From: Chloroflexota bacterium
GTDB taxonomy: Bacteria > Chloroflexota > Dehalococcoidia > SM23-28-2 > RBG-16-64-32
Assembly (NCBI GenBank): GCA_005880055.1
Contig: VBJS01000021.1
Span: 1 to 13,865 of the forward strand
Length of the DNA: 13,865 bases
Direction: 5' to 3'
Of this stretch, positions 1-6,481 are shown piece after piece. Position numbers and translations under genes: made by a program. The notes under the pieces are model-generated. The model worked only from the letters and a program-made list of their open reading frames with translations, was not told where the DNA came from and did no database searches. Each line of letters opens with the position of its first letter. Positions within the stretch are counted from its first letter, which is position 1.

Positions 1-1639
1 ACACTTCCCGCGCCTCGTCCACCCGGCCAGCGGCGACAAGGCTTCCGGCCAGCCAGAGGCTGCACATAATGAACGTGCCTTCGTCGCCGGGCAGGCCGTC
101 CCGGGCCTCCTCCGGGATATAGCGGCGCAGCATGCCGTCCGTCCCCAACTCCGCGCGGACGGCGTCGATCGTGGCGTGCACTCGGGCGTCTTCCGGGGGC
201 AGGAAGCCGACCATGGGGATGAAAAGGAGGCTCGCGTCCAGGGCCTTAGTGCCGTAGTACTGCACGAACGAGCGGCGCCCGTCATCCCAGCCGTGCGCGA
301 GGAGGTCTTCGCGGATCAGGCCGCGCTCACGTTTCCAGCGGTCGTAGTCTACCGGGCGCTTCAGGGCCCGTGCCAGGCGCAAGCCTCGGTCTGCGGCCAC
401 CCAGGCCATCAGTTTCGAGTATGTGAAGTGCTTGGGGTCTGTCCGGAACTCCCAGATGCCGTTGTCCGGCCGCTGCCAGTTGCGCAGAGCTCCTTCCACC
501 AGGCATTCGGCGATGCCCCACAGCCGGTCATCCAGGATGCCGCCTGCGCGGTGGTACGAATCGAAGGCCAACATGATCTCCCCGTAAACGTCCAGCTGGA
601 ACTGGTCGTATGCCGCGTTCCCCACGCGCACCGGCCGCGAGCCCTTGTAGCCCGTTAAGTGTTCCAGCGCGTACTCCTCGGTGTCCCCCGGCCGTTCCTC
701 GCGCCCAATGCCGAACAGCGTCTGTATATCCCGGCCTTCATCGCAGAGGGCAAGCGTGCTCATCCACTCGATGAACGGGCGTGTATAGGTCGTATGTCCC
801 AGGCGGTGGAAGACGTCCATTGTGAACGCGGCGTCGCGCAACCACGAGAAGCGGTAGTCCCAGTTCCGCACGCCCCCGATGCGCTCCGGCAGCGAGGTGG
901 TAACTGCCGCACAGACAGCGCCGGTCGGGACGTAGATCAGCAGGTGGAGCGCCAGCATCGAGCGCTTCACGATCTCGGCCCAGCGCCCGGTATACCGCCA
1001 GTCCCGAGAGATGAAGTGCCAGAAGGCCTGCGTCTTGCCCAGCTCCCCGTACACGTCCGATTCCTCCACCCGGCGTGGCGATTCATCCTTCCAGCGCAGC
1101 ACGAACGCCGCCCAGTCTCCCTCGCTCAACCGGAAGCGCGCCTGGGCGCCATCACCGGTCTGCCGCAGCGGCACACTGCAGCACAGCGCGAGGGAATCCG
1201 CGCCTTTACGCGCCACGGCCACCCGGCCTTCTCCCGAAAGAGACGTGGCAGGCCGGGCGTAATCCAGCCGAGGATCGAACCTGGCGTCCATGTCCACGCT
1301 TCCCGCCTCACAGCGGACGATGCGGATAACAGCGTGCTCACTGTCCATCAGTTGTTCGCCCACCGGCATGAAGTCCGTGAGCGAAGCATGGCCAGCCGGG
1401 GTTGTGAAATCGGTGCGAAGGATGTTGGTCTCCGGCAGGTAGGACTGGTGGCTCTCGAAGCGCCCGGCTGGGCGTATCCGAAAGCGGCCGCCGTTTTCGT
1501 CGTCCAGTACAGCGGCGAACACGCTGGGCGAATCGAAACGCGGGAAGCAGAGCCAGTCGATCCAGCCGTCGCCGGAGACAAGGGCAGCGGAGTGCATGTT
1601 GCCGATCACGCCGTAATCGCTGATTGACCGGTATGCCAT
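1..1639 (-). CDS. GH15 family glycoside hydrolase (glucoamylase/trehalase type), 3' end outside window
   Basis: Hydrolyses terminal alpha-linked glucose, from alpha-glucans or trehalose; the sequence does not decide which. 546 codons are visible and the stop lies beyond position 1, against a usual family length near 600, so it is almost complete. The first ~240 residues look like the trehalase-type N-terminal beta-sandwich (starts MAYRSISDYGVIGN, then DGWIDWLCFPRFDSPSVF). The (alpha/alpha)6 catalytic domain follows, with the hallmark GGVRNWDYRFSWLRDA (RNWDYR at 258-263). The general acid is probably E397 in DNGIWE and the general base E520 in GDEGTF, so both catalytic carboxylates are present. 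There is no signal peptide, so it is probably cytosolic. The ATG start has a GGAG about 8 nt upstream and begins exactly at the conserved N-terminus. A weak -10-like TATAGT lies at 1662-1667 on this strand. It is transcribed away from asp23. Family is sure, substrate is not. Confidence 0.93.
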   Translation of the reverse strand, partial: MAYRSISDYGVIGNMHSAALVSGDGWIDWLCFPRFDSPSVFAAVLDDENGGRFRIRPAGRFESHQSYLPETNILRTDFTTPAGHASLTDFMPVGEQLMDSEHAVIRIVRCEAGSVDMDARFDPRLDYARPATSLSGEGRVAVARKGADSLALCCSVPLRQTGDGAQARFRLSEGDWAAFVLRWKDESPRRVEESDVYGELGKTQAFWHFISRDWRYTGRWAEIVKRSMLALHLLIYVPTGAVCAAVTTSLPERIGGVRNWDYRFSWLRDAAFTMDVFHRLGHTTYTRPFIEWMSTLALCDEGRDIQTLFGIGREERPGDTEEYALEHLTGYKGSRPVRVGNAAYDQFQLDVYGEIMLAFDSYHRAGGILDDRLWGIAECLVEGALRNWQRPDNGIWEFRTDPKHFTYSKLMAWVAADRGLRLARALKRPVDYDRWKRERGLIREDLLAHGWDDGRRSFVQYYGTKALDASLLFIPMVGFLPPEDARVHATIDAVRAELGTDGMLRRYIPEEARDGLPGDEGTFIMCSLWLAGSLVAAGRVDEAREV

Positions 1640-1730
1640 GCTTTCGCTCCGCCTATTAACAACTATAGAAACGTCGGCAATAAGTTGGAAGTTAAGTATA
1701 GGGAAAACTGCGTGTATATGCGCGTCGCAG

Positions 1731-1758
1731 GGAACGAGGAACAGGGAACAGGGAGCTA
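1731..1758. repeat. Four imperfect 7-bp tandem repeats (GGAACRR type)
   Basis: Four consecutive heptamers read GGAACGA, GGAACAG, GGAACAG, GGAGCTA, with no gap. The array lies in the non-coding stretch between the divergent GH15 and asp23 genes. Its size (4 x 7 bp) matches a second, different heptamer array at 3508-3535. Function is unknown; slipped-strand expansion is the likely origin. Confidence 0.6.
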
Positions 1759-1772
1759 GGCGTACGGGGTTC

Positions 1773-1969
1773 ATGTCATGCTGAGCGAGGATACGCCTCT
1801 TCTGTGGAAAGGAACGCACTACGCGAAGGCATCCTGTGGTGGGAAGGGGGGACCCGCGCCTGCTTACCGTCGCCACCATCGCGAACTCTGTCCCAACCCC
1901 GCCCCGCCGGGTTCCTTCGCGAAGCGGCGATTGTCCTGGCCACAACAGCATCGGCGCTCAGCATGACAT
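1773..1969. repeat. Long imperfect palindrome with perfect 15-bp terminal inverted repeats
   Basis: The ends 1773-1787 (ATGTCATGCTGAGCG) and 1955-1969 (CGCTCAGCATGACAT) are perfect reverse complements separated by 167 nt. A nested pair CGCGAAGG (1822-1829) and CCTTCGCG (1914-1921) and loosely complementary G-rich and C-rich tracts suggest that the whole unit could fold on itself. Short reading frames inside it have no recognisable protein character. It looks like a non-autonomous, MITE-like intergenic repeat. No transposase is nearby and no target-site duplication is obvious. The rest of 1640-2142 holds the heptamer repeat, the palindromes near 2045-2093 and nothing else I can name. Confidence 0.6.
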
Positions 1970-2044
1970 CGCCGTGTCGCCTCGCGACGCCAAGCGCTTT
2001 TGATTGACCTGCAAGACGCACGCCGCGGTCTGTTACGCCCCGGT

Positions 2045-2060
2045 TAGGCGACGTCGCCTA
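2045..2060. promoter_or_regulatory. 16-bp perfect palindrome upstream of asp23
   Basis: TAGGCGACGTCGCCTA is fully self-complementary and lies 82 nt before the asp23 start. A second perfect palindrome of 14 bp (GCGCCCGCGGGCGC) follows at 2080-2093. Symmetric sites in this position could be operators for a dimeric regulator of the asp23-amaP pair, or part of a leader hairpin. In GC-rich DNA short GC palindromes occur by chance, so only the 16-mer carries some weight. No convincing -10/-35 pair was seen between it and the gene. Confidence 0.3.
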
Positions 2061-2142
2061 TCATGCGGCGTCGAGAAGCGCGCCCGCGGGCGCCGCGAAT
2101 TTCGGCTTGCCGATAACCTTCGATCACTCACAGGAGGCGCCA

Positions 2143-2604
2143 ATGGCAACAGAGGTGAAACCGTCACGGCGCAAGGAACTCGAGCGCGCCGCCTCCACGC
2201 CACCTTCCGCCGACGGCCACGAACCGCAGCCGGCGCTCCGTGAAGCCCGAGGCAAGCTCCAGATCACGGCCCCGGCGCTGGAGAAGATCGCATGGATCGC
2301 CGCCCGCGAGGTCGGCGGAATCTACCCCCAGGAGGCGCCCGGCAGGGCCTCCGCGCTCTCCGCCTGGCTGGCCGGACGCCGCTCCGGCGCCGGCGAGGGC
2401 ATCCGCGCCCGCCAGCGTGGGCGGCATCTGCGAGTGGAGCTGCGGATGACCGCCGACTATGGCCAGCACATACCGACGTTGGCCGAGGCGCTGCGGCGGG
2501 CCGTGGCAAAGAACCTGGCACGCATGACGGACCTCGAGGTGCGCGAGATCAGGGTCCGCATCGTCGACGTGCGTCTGCCGGAGGAGACGCCGGCTCAGCC
2601 GTGA
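2143..2604 (+). CDS. asp23: Asp23/Gls24 family envelope stress response protein
   Basis: A 153-residue cytoplasmic protein of the Asp23 (alkaline shock protein 23, DUF322) family, which associates with the membrane and helps with cell-envelope stress. The first ~35 residues are charged and probably disordered. The domain covers about 37-147: GKLQITAPALEKIAWIAAREV, a short variable loop, then a strand with RHLRVELRMTADYG, a helix with TLAEALRRAVAKNL, and the closing VREIRVRIVDVRL. This order of strands and helices is that of the family. The start is the ATG preceded by AGGAGG at 2132-2137 with 5 nt spacing; an in-frame ATG 36 nt upstream lacks such a site. Its stop codon overlaps the start of the AmaP-like gene, so the two are translationally coupled. 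A palindrome upstream may serve regulation. Confidence 0.85.
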   Translation: MATEVKPSRRKELERAASTPPSADGHEPQPALREARGKLQITAPALEKIAWIAAREVGGIYPQEAPGRASALSAWLAGRRSGAGEGIRARQRGRHLRVELRMTADYGQHIPTLAEALRRAVAKNLARMTDLEVREIRVRIVDVRLPEETPAQP

Positions 2605-3239
2605 AGCACCCGCGCCCGCCGGTCGCGCCCTCGCGCGGCCTTGGCATTGAGCACTTCAACCGCGGCGTGGGCACTGCCCTTTCGCTGCTGCTCCTCATTG
2701 GCGGCCTGGCCGCCGCCCTCGTCGCCGGCGGCGTGCTGGAGCCTGGAACCGCCGTCCCTGCCGGCTGGCTGCGTGAACGGTTGACGGATTTGCGCGACGC
2801 TTCCGGCTCCGTCCGAACTGACATCGCCTTCGGCGCTGCCGCCTGCGCGGCGCTGGGCGCTATCCTTCTCGTCTCCGAGCTGCGGCCGCTGAGCGAGCCG
2901 CGCTACATCCAGTCGGCGGACGGCTCCGAGCGGGAGTTCGCGGTCCGCAAAGATGTCGTCGAGCGGATGGTCGCCCACGCCGGTCGCCAGGTCCCGGGCG
3001 TCCTGGCAATGGAATCGATTGGCGTTAGCCGCGAGCTCCACGCCGTTGACATCGCGTGCTGCGCGGTACTGCACCCGGATGTGCCCGCCCGCGCTCTCGC
3101 TCCCTTCCTGGAGGCTCACATCCGCAACTCCGTCTACACTATGACCGGCCTGCCCGTCGGCCGCGTCCACCTGCGCGCCCGCCACGGCGAGCGCCGGCTC
3201 CTCGCGGTGCCGTCCGGCGGCTCAGGGCCCCAATCGTAG
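2601..3239 (+). CDS. amaP: AmaP-like alkaline shock response membrane anchor protein
   Basis: 212 residues, starting at a GTG that overlaps the asp23 stop by 4 nt (GTGA). It carries a short polar N-terminus with the AmaP-typical HFNR just before the first membrane helix (about 23-46, TALSLLLLIGGLAAALVAGG), a 27-residue loop, and a second helix (about 74-92, AFGAAACAALGAILLV). The remainder (about 105-190) is a divergent Asp23-like domain with strands AVRKDVVERMVAH and VHLRARHG. In Staphylococcus, AmaP holds Asp23 at the membrane; gene order and topology here fit the same job. An upstream in-frame ATG lies inside asp23 and gives no family-like residues, so GTG is preferred. The last five codons and the TAG stop lie inside the left terminal repeat of the element at 3224-3486, so the native C-terminus may have been replaced. 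Confidence 0.75.
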   Translation: MKHPRPPVAPSRGLGIEHFNRGVGTALSLLLLIGGLAAALVAGGVLEPGTAVPAGWLRERLTDLRDASGSVRTDIAFGAAACAALGAILLVSELRPLSEPRYIQSADGSEREFAVRKDVVERMVAHAGRQVPGVLAMESIGVSRELHAVDIACCAVLHPDVPARALAPFLEAHIRNSVYTMTGLPVGRVHLRARHGERRLLAVPSGGSGPQS

Positions 3240-3486
3240 GGGCGAGGCGCCCACCGTAAACGGTGCATGGTGACCCCCGGACAGTGCAGAGGAAAGCGGT
3301 TTAACTTGCGCTTTACCCTCAGCGCCTCGCCCTGTAAGACCTCGCTCGCCCGGATCTCGTTCGGTCGCCGCGATGCAGCGGGCGAAGCACACTCTACGGC
3401 TCTCGTTGTGCAGATGACGCGGCTAACTGGGCTCGTGGGTGTGTTGCCGTTATAGCGGGGTGCCTCGCCCCTACGATTGCGGCCCT
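3224..3486. mobile_element. MITE-like non-autonomous element with 25-bp terminal inverted repeats
   Basis: The 25-bp ends 3224-3248 and 3462-3486 are reverse complements with one mismatch (24/25); the shared core is CAATCGTAGGGGCGAGGC. The outer repeat runs into the amaP stop codon. The interior (213 bp) has no recognisable gene; it holds a small perfect hairpin (CACCGT-AA-ACGGTG, 3252-3265). Size, symmetry and lack of coding capacity suit a miniature inverted-repeat element moved by a transposase coded elsewhere. A decayed relative lies at 4335-4434. No clear target duplication is visible. It fills most of the gap 3240-3541. Confidence 0.65.
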
Positions 3487-3507
3487 TCAAGGGGCGAACG
3501 CTGTACA

Positions 3508-3535
3508 GCTGATGGCTGGCCGCTGACCGCTGATC
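3508..3535. repeat. Four 7-bp tandem repeats (GCTGAYC type)
   Basis: Consecutive heptamers GCTGATG, GCTGGCC, GCTGACC, GCTGATC directly follow the MITE-like element and stop 7 nt before the lipoprotein gene. The phase is perfect, with only the last three positions varying. On the minus strand it lies just downstream of the lipoprotein stop codon. It has the same unit length and copy number as the array at 1731-1758 but a different sequence. Confidence 0.6.
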
Positions 3536-3541
3536 GCCCGC

Positions 3542-4066
3542 CTACAGCCGGTACCACAGCTCGATCATCATCTCCACCGCGTCCTTGAAGACGGCTGTGA
3601 CCGGCAGGCCGGGGCCGGGGTCTGCCACAAACGTGTGCCGAGGGTCGATCTCATTCAGTTTGTCAGAGTCGATGCTGTCCGCGTCCTGCCCCCCAAACGT
3701 CGGCGAGGCGAAATCGAAGACGTCGTTGTAGAGGTACTCGGCGGCCAGGATGCGGTCGTCGTTCTGGATAGCGTTCCGCACGTCGTCCAGGCCACTGGTG
3801 TCCGACTGGCCGTTGAGGATCAGATCGACGCGGCCCTTCAGGTCCGTCTCGCTGATGCCGTACTTCTGGACGAGCGAGGCGTCCGGGTTGCGCACCTTCT
3901 GCTCGACGGCATCGAGCGCCACCAGCGCCTGCGTCTTGGTGTAGGACTGCCCGAGCTTAAGCGGCGTCGCGGAAGTGGAACCATCCCCGCCGTCATCGCC
4001 GCCGCAGGCGGCGAGCAGTAGGAGGGATAATGCGAGGATTACCAAAGGCACACGCAAGCCGATCAT
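3542..4066 (-). CDS. Small secreted lipoprotein of unknown function
   Basis: 174 residues. The N-terminus is a clear lipoprotein signal: one Arg, a hydrophobic run (PLVILALSLLLL), and lipobox LAAC with Cys21, followed by Gly/Asp/Ser-rich linker GGDDGGDG. The mature part is acidic and apparently mostly helical, with no motif or domain I recognise; Asp, Asn and Gln are frequent. The longer in-frame start 34 codons upstream would bury the signal peptide, so the ATG at 4066 is chosen, although no good Shine-Dalgarno precedes it. It probably sits on the outer face of the membrane. It stands alone: 412 non-coding nt separate it from the acyl-CoA dehydrogenase gene upstream on the same strand. I do not recognise a function. 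Confidence 0.8.
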   Translation of the reverse strand: MIGLRVPLVILALSLLLLAACGGDDGGDGSTSATPLKLGQSYTKTQALVALDAVEQKVRNPDASLVQKYGISETDLKGRVDLILNGQSDTSGLDDVRNAIQNDDRILAAEYLYNDVFDFASPTFGGQDADSIDSDKLNEIDPRHTFVADPGPGLPVTAVFKDAVEMMIELWYRL

Positions 4067-4334
4067 GAAGTGAAGAATAGTTTTGTGTGCGCGCCGGCGT
4101 CTACAACCCGCATTAATATCTTCTCTGCGAAAAAGCTGTAAGCAGCGGTGTCGTTCGGCTGGAGCCACAAACGGGGGAATGCTTGTGTTCGTCCCGAGGA
4201 ATCGAAGAACCGATCATGCCGGAGGCTCGACCCTGCAATCGACCACTCAATCGCCGGTCCGGTTCAACGCCCCCTCAGGTACGGCATTGCCTGTGACCAG
4301 CGAAACGCGTGAGGGGTTCGACGACGCGGTGCTG

Positions 4335-4434
4335 AGGGCGAGGCATTTTCGCCGGCGTGAGAGCGGCCCGCGGCTAGATGTCGTTGGAGGCGAGCGCGGA
4401 GTCGGCTATGACGGATGCTTCGCCCCTACGATTG
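4335..4434. repeat. Decayed copy of the MITE-like repeat
   Basis: The end TCGCCCCTACGATTG (4420-4434) is identical over 15 nt to part of the right terminal repeat of the element at 3224-3486. An inverted partner AGGGCGAGGCAT lies at 4335-4346, matching ATGCTTCGCCCC (4415-4426) at 10 of 12 positions. The unit is only ~100 bp, so it is truncated or internally deleted. The rest of 4067-4478 has no gene I can support: the one long reading frame through it crosses this repeat and shows no protein-like pattern. Confidence 0.45.
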
Positions 4435-4446
4435 GCGCAGGGGAGG

Positions 4447-4472
4447 CTGAGTACCGTGTCCTACGGGCTCAG
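4447..4472 (-). terminator. Hairpin just after the acyl-CoA dehydrogenase stop codon
   Basis: On the transcribed minus strand, CTGAG (4472-4468) pairs with CTCAG (4451-4447), and inside it CCGT pairs with ACGG around a 5-nt loop AGGAC, with a small internal loop of 1 and 2 nt. It begins 7 nt past the stop codon. No T-tract follows, so it is not a classical intrinsic terminator; it may stop transcription weakly or protect the 3' end. Confidence 0.3.
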
Positions 4473-4478
4473 TATCCG

Positions 4479-5657
4479 CTAGCCGCGCGGTAGCCCCAGG
4501 CCGCGGATTGCTGCTACGCCGCGCATCACTTCGCTCGTCCCGCCGGCTATCGTCTCCGCCACGCTGAGCTGGTAGTAGCGCTCCATGCTGCCCTTTAGCT
4601 GCGCGTGCTTGCTCTTCGGGTGCAGCTGGCCGTAGATGCCCAGCATCTCGATGCCGGTGCGCGCCAACCGCTGCCCCAGTTCGGACGAGTAGAGTTTGGC
4701 GATCGTCGCCTCGTAGTTCGGGATCTTCCCCGCCTGCTGAAGCGACGCGACCCGGTACGAAAGGTACTTCGCGATGTCGATCTCGATGCCCGTCTCCACC
4801 AGCCGGTGACGTATCTGCGGCTTCGCGCCCACGAACTGCCCGTCGTTCTTCGCGAACTCGACGAGCCGCTCCCAGACCCGCCGCCCGCGCGCCGAGCCGG
4901 CGATGGACGAGCGCTCAAAGTCCAGCGCGACCGCGAGCTGGTACCAGCCCTGGTTCTCCTGCCCCACGAGGTAGTTCGCCGGTATGCGCACGTCCTCGAA
5001 GAAGACCTCGTTGAAGCCGTGCTGCCCAGCCATGTTGACGAGCGGCCTGATCTCAATGCCCGGCGAGTCCATAGGCACGAGGAACATGCTGATGCCCTTG
5101 TGCTTCGGCGCGTTCGGGTCCGTGCGCGCGGCCAGCCAGCCCCAGTTGCTGCGGTGGGCGCCGGACGTCCAGATCTTCTGCCCGTTGATCACCCACTCGT
5201 CGCCGTCGCGGACGGCGCGCGTCTGGAGCGCGGCCAGGTCCGAGCCCGATGCCGGCTCCGAGTACAGCGTGCACCAGATGTGCTCCAGGTTCGTGATCTT
5301 CGGCAGGAACTCCCGCTTCTGCTCGTCGGTCCCGTAGATCATCAGGGAGGGGCCCACCCAGGCGACACCCATGTTGAACCCCGTCGGGGCGCCGGTGTAG
5401 GCCATCGCTTCGTTGAAGACGACCTGCTGCATCACGGTGGCGCCCAGCCCGCCGTACTCCTTCGGCCAGGGTAGGGCGATCCAGCCTCGCTCCGCCAGCT
5501 TCTTGTTGAACTGCTTGGCGAAATCGCCCTGCTCCATCGCGCCCAGCTCCGATTCGGTATCGAAGCGGTCGTCCCAGCCGGGCTTAAGCTCCGACTTCAG
5601 GAACTCCTGCACCTCCGTGCGGAAGGCTTCTTCTTCGGTCGAAAATCGGAAGTCCAT
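4479..5657 (-). CDS. Acyl-CoA dehydrogenase (FadE-like)
   Basis: 392-residue FAD flavoenzyme that makes the alpha-beta double bond in an acyl-CoA thioester and passes electrons to ETF; length is normal. N-terminal helices cover about 1-120, the beta domain carries LYSEPASGSDLAALQT (131-146) and INGQKIWTSGAH (157-168), and the C-terminal helical domain ends with the ETIAGGTSEVMRG signature (368-380). The MCAD-type catalytic Glu of YEGT is replaced by Gly372 (AGGT). E248 in LDFERSSIAG lies where isovaleryl-CoA and long-chain dehydrogenases carry their base, so activity is likely by that alternative geometry. An AGAGGAG stands 7 nt before the ATG. It lies 113 nt downstream of the DsbA/FrnE-type gene on the same strand, so it might share its transcript. 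Substrate cannot be told; branched-chain, aromatic or steroid-side-chain acyl-CoAs are all possible. Confidence 0.93.
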   Translation of the reverse strand: MDFRFSTEEEAFRTEVQEFLKSELKPGWDDRFDTESELGAMEQGDFAKQFNKKLAERGWIALPWPKEYGGLGATVMQQVVFNEAMAYTGAPTGFNMGVAWVGPSLMIYGTDEQKREFLPKITNLEHIWCTLYSEPASGSDLAALQTRAVRDGDEWVINGQKIWTSGAHRSNWGWLAARTDPNAPKHKGISMFLVPMDSPGIEIRPLVNMAGQHGFNEVFFEDVRIPANYLVGQENQGWYQLAVALDFERSSIAGSARGRRVWERLVEFAKNDGQFVGAKPQIRHRLVETGIEIDIAKYLSYRVASLQQAGKIPNYEATIAKLYSSELGQRLARTGIEMLGIYGQLHPKSKHAQLKGSMERYYQLSVAETIAGGTSEVMRGVAAIRGLGLPRG

Positions 5658-5770
5658 AGAAGGCTCCTCTTAACGTGCGCGTCAGGGTTACGCGCCTATA
5701 CTGCGCCTTTGCGCGGGGTTATGCAAACGGCGCCTCTCTACGAACAACGCCCCGTGACTTGCGCGGCCGG

Positions 5771-6475
5771 CTACGCCGAGACGCGCCCCTCCACCACGTG
5801 GCGTCCCACGTCCCGGAACACCTCGGAGTCCTGCGCCCCCACGACCGCGAACCGCCCGTTGAAGACCACCGTCGGCACGCCGGTGATGCCGGCCGCGCGG
5901 CCCCAGGCGAGTTGCTCCTGTACCCGCTCGGCGTAGCGGCCGTCCGCCAGCGCCTGCCGGAGCGCCTCGGAGTTCAGCCCGCACTCGCCGGCGACTCGGC
6001 AGAGGACTTCGATCTCACCGATGTTCTGTTCGTCGCTCCAGTACGCCTTGAAGACGGCGCGGTGAAAGGCGAGAAGCGCTCCGCCGTCCTTCGCGAACTC
6101 CGTCGCCTCGTGCGCTTTTCGCGTGTTCGGGATGATCGCCGGCCGCTTCATGTCGATGCCCGAATCCGCCGCCATCTGCCGCATGTTATCGAGATAGCCG
6201 GGCGGATAGACGCGTCCGCGAGACGCCTCTTTGCGGGCCATCCCCTCCGGCGGCATCCCTGGGCGAAGCTCGAAGGCGAAGGCCTCGAACTCAACATCGA
6301 ACTCCTCCGACAGCCGTTCGACCCTCACGAGGCCGATGTAACACCAGGGTCAGATGTAGTCGGAGACGACCCGCAGATGGAGGCGCGGCTTCCCGGCTTT
6401 GGGACGCACCTCGATCATGCCGGCATGGCGCTCGACGTCCTCGTCGCCGTCGAAACCCACGGACCAGGACTCCAT
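5771..6475 (-). CDS. DsbA/FrnE-family thiol oxidoreductase with in-frame UGA at the active site: probable selenoprotein (UPWC)
   Basis: Thioredoxin-fold disulfide oxidoreductase of the DSBA/FrnE type, 234 residues if TGA at 6350-6352 is read as Sec42. Before the TGA: strand RLHLRVVSDYI. After it: PWCYIGLVRVERLSEEF. FrnE proteins read ...SD..CPWCYIG..R, so TGA replaces precisely the first active-site Cys and Cys45 remains. Further on, PPEGMARK and GITGVPTVVFNGRFAVVG (the cis-Pro loop) are typical. No signal peptide, so cytosolic. The ATG at 6475 is chosen because third-position GC jumps there (16 of 18 codons after it, about 8 of 18 before) and a -10 box lies 6 nt upstream; there is no good Shine-Dalgarno. 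ATG at 6418 is an alternative. If UGA is not recoded, this is a nonsense-broken pseudogene with a 41-residue stub. No other in-frame stop interrupts it. Confidence 0.75.
6318..6336 (-). promoter_or_regulatory. Candidate bacterial SECIS hairpin after the UGA codon
   Basis: Counting from the nucleotide after UGA, positions +14 to +32 can fold: UCGG(+14-17) pairs with UCGA(+29-32) including one G-U, then after a single bulged G at +28, CCU(+18-20) pairs with AGG(+25-27), leaving the loop CGUG (+21-24) with G at +22. Bacterial SECIS elements are short stems right after the UGA with a G in the first positions of a small apical loop, and this fits in distance and shape. It is inside the coding region, as required in bacteria. 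A seven-pair stem can occur by chance. Confidence 0.5.
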
Positions 6476-6481
6476 GCGTCC

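Noticed and set aside
659..1627. Long plus-strand open frames (176-658 and 659-1627) opposite the GH15 gene
   Set aside because: They are antisense shadows of a GC-rich gene; the minus strand encodes unmistakable GH15 motifs throughout and the plus-strand translations have no domain-like pattern.
2292..2600. N-terminal extension of the AmaP-like protein into asp23
   Set aside because: The open frame extends upstream only because of GC-rich codon bias; the extension is Arg/Pro-rich and the GTG at 2601 with a 4-nt overlap gives the proper AmaP N-terminus.
4083..4493. 136-codon plus-strand frame in the gap before the acyl-CoA dehydrogenase
   Set aside because: It crosses a decayed repeat and a hairpin, overlaps the end of a real gene on the other strand and shows no protein-like conservation pattern.
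4605..5474. 289-codon plus-strand frame opposite the acyl-CoA dehydrogenase
   Set aside because: Shadow of a confident minus-strand gene; rich in Arg, Leu and Val with no motif.
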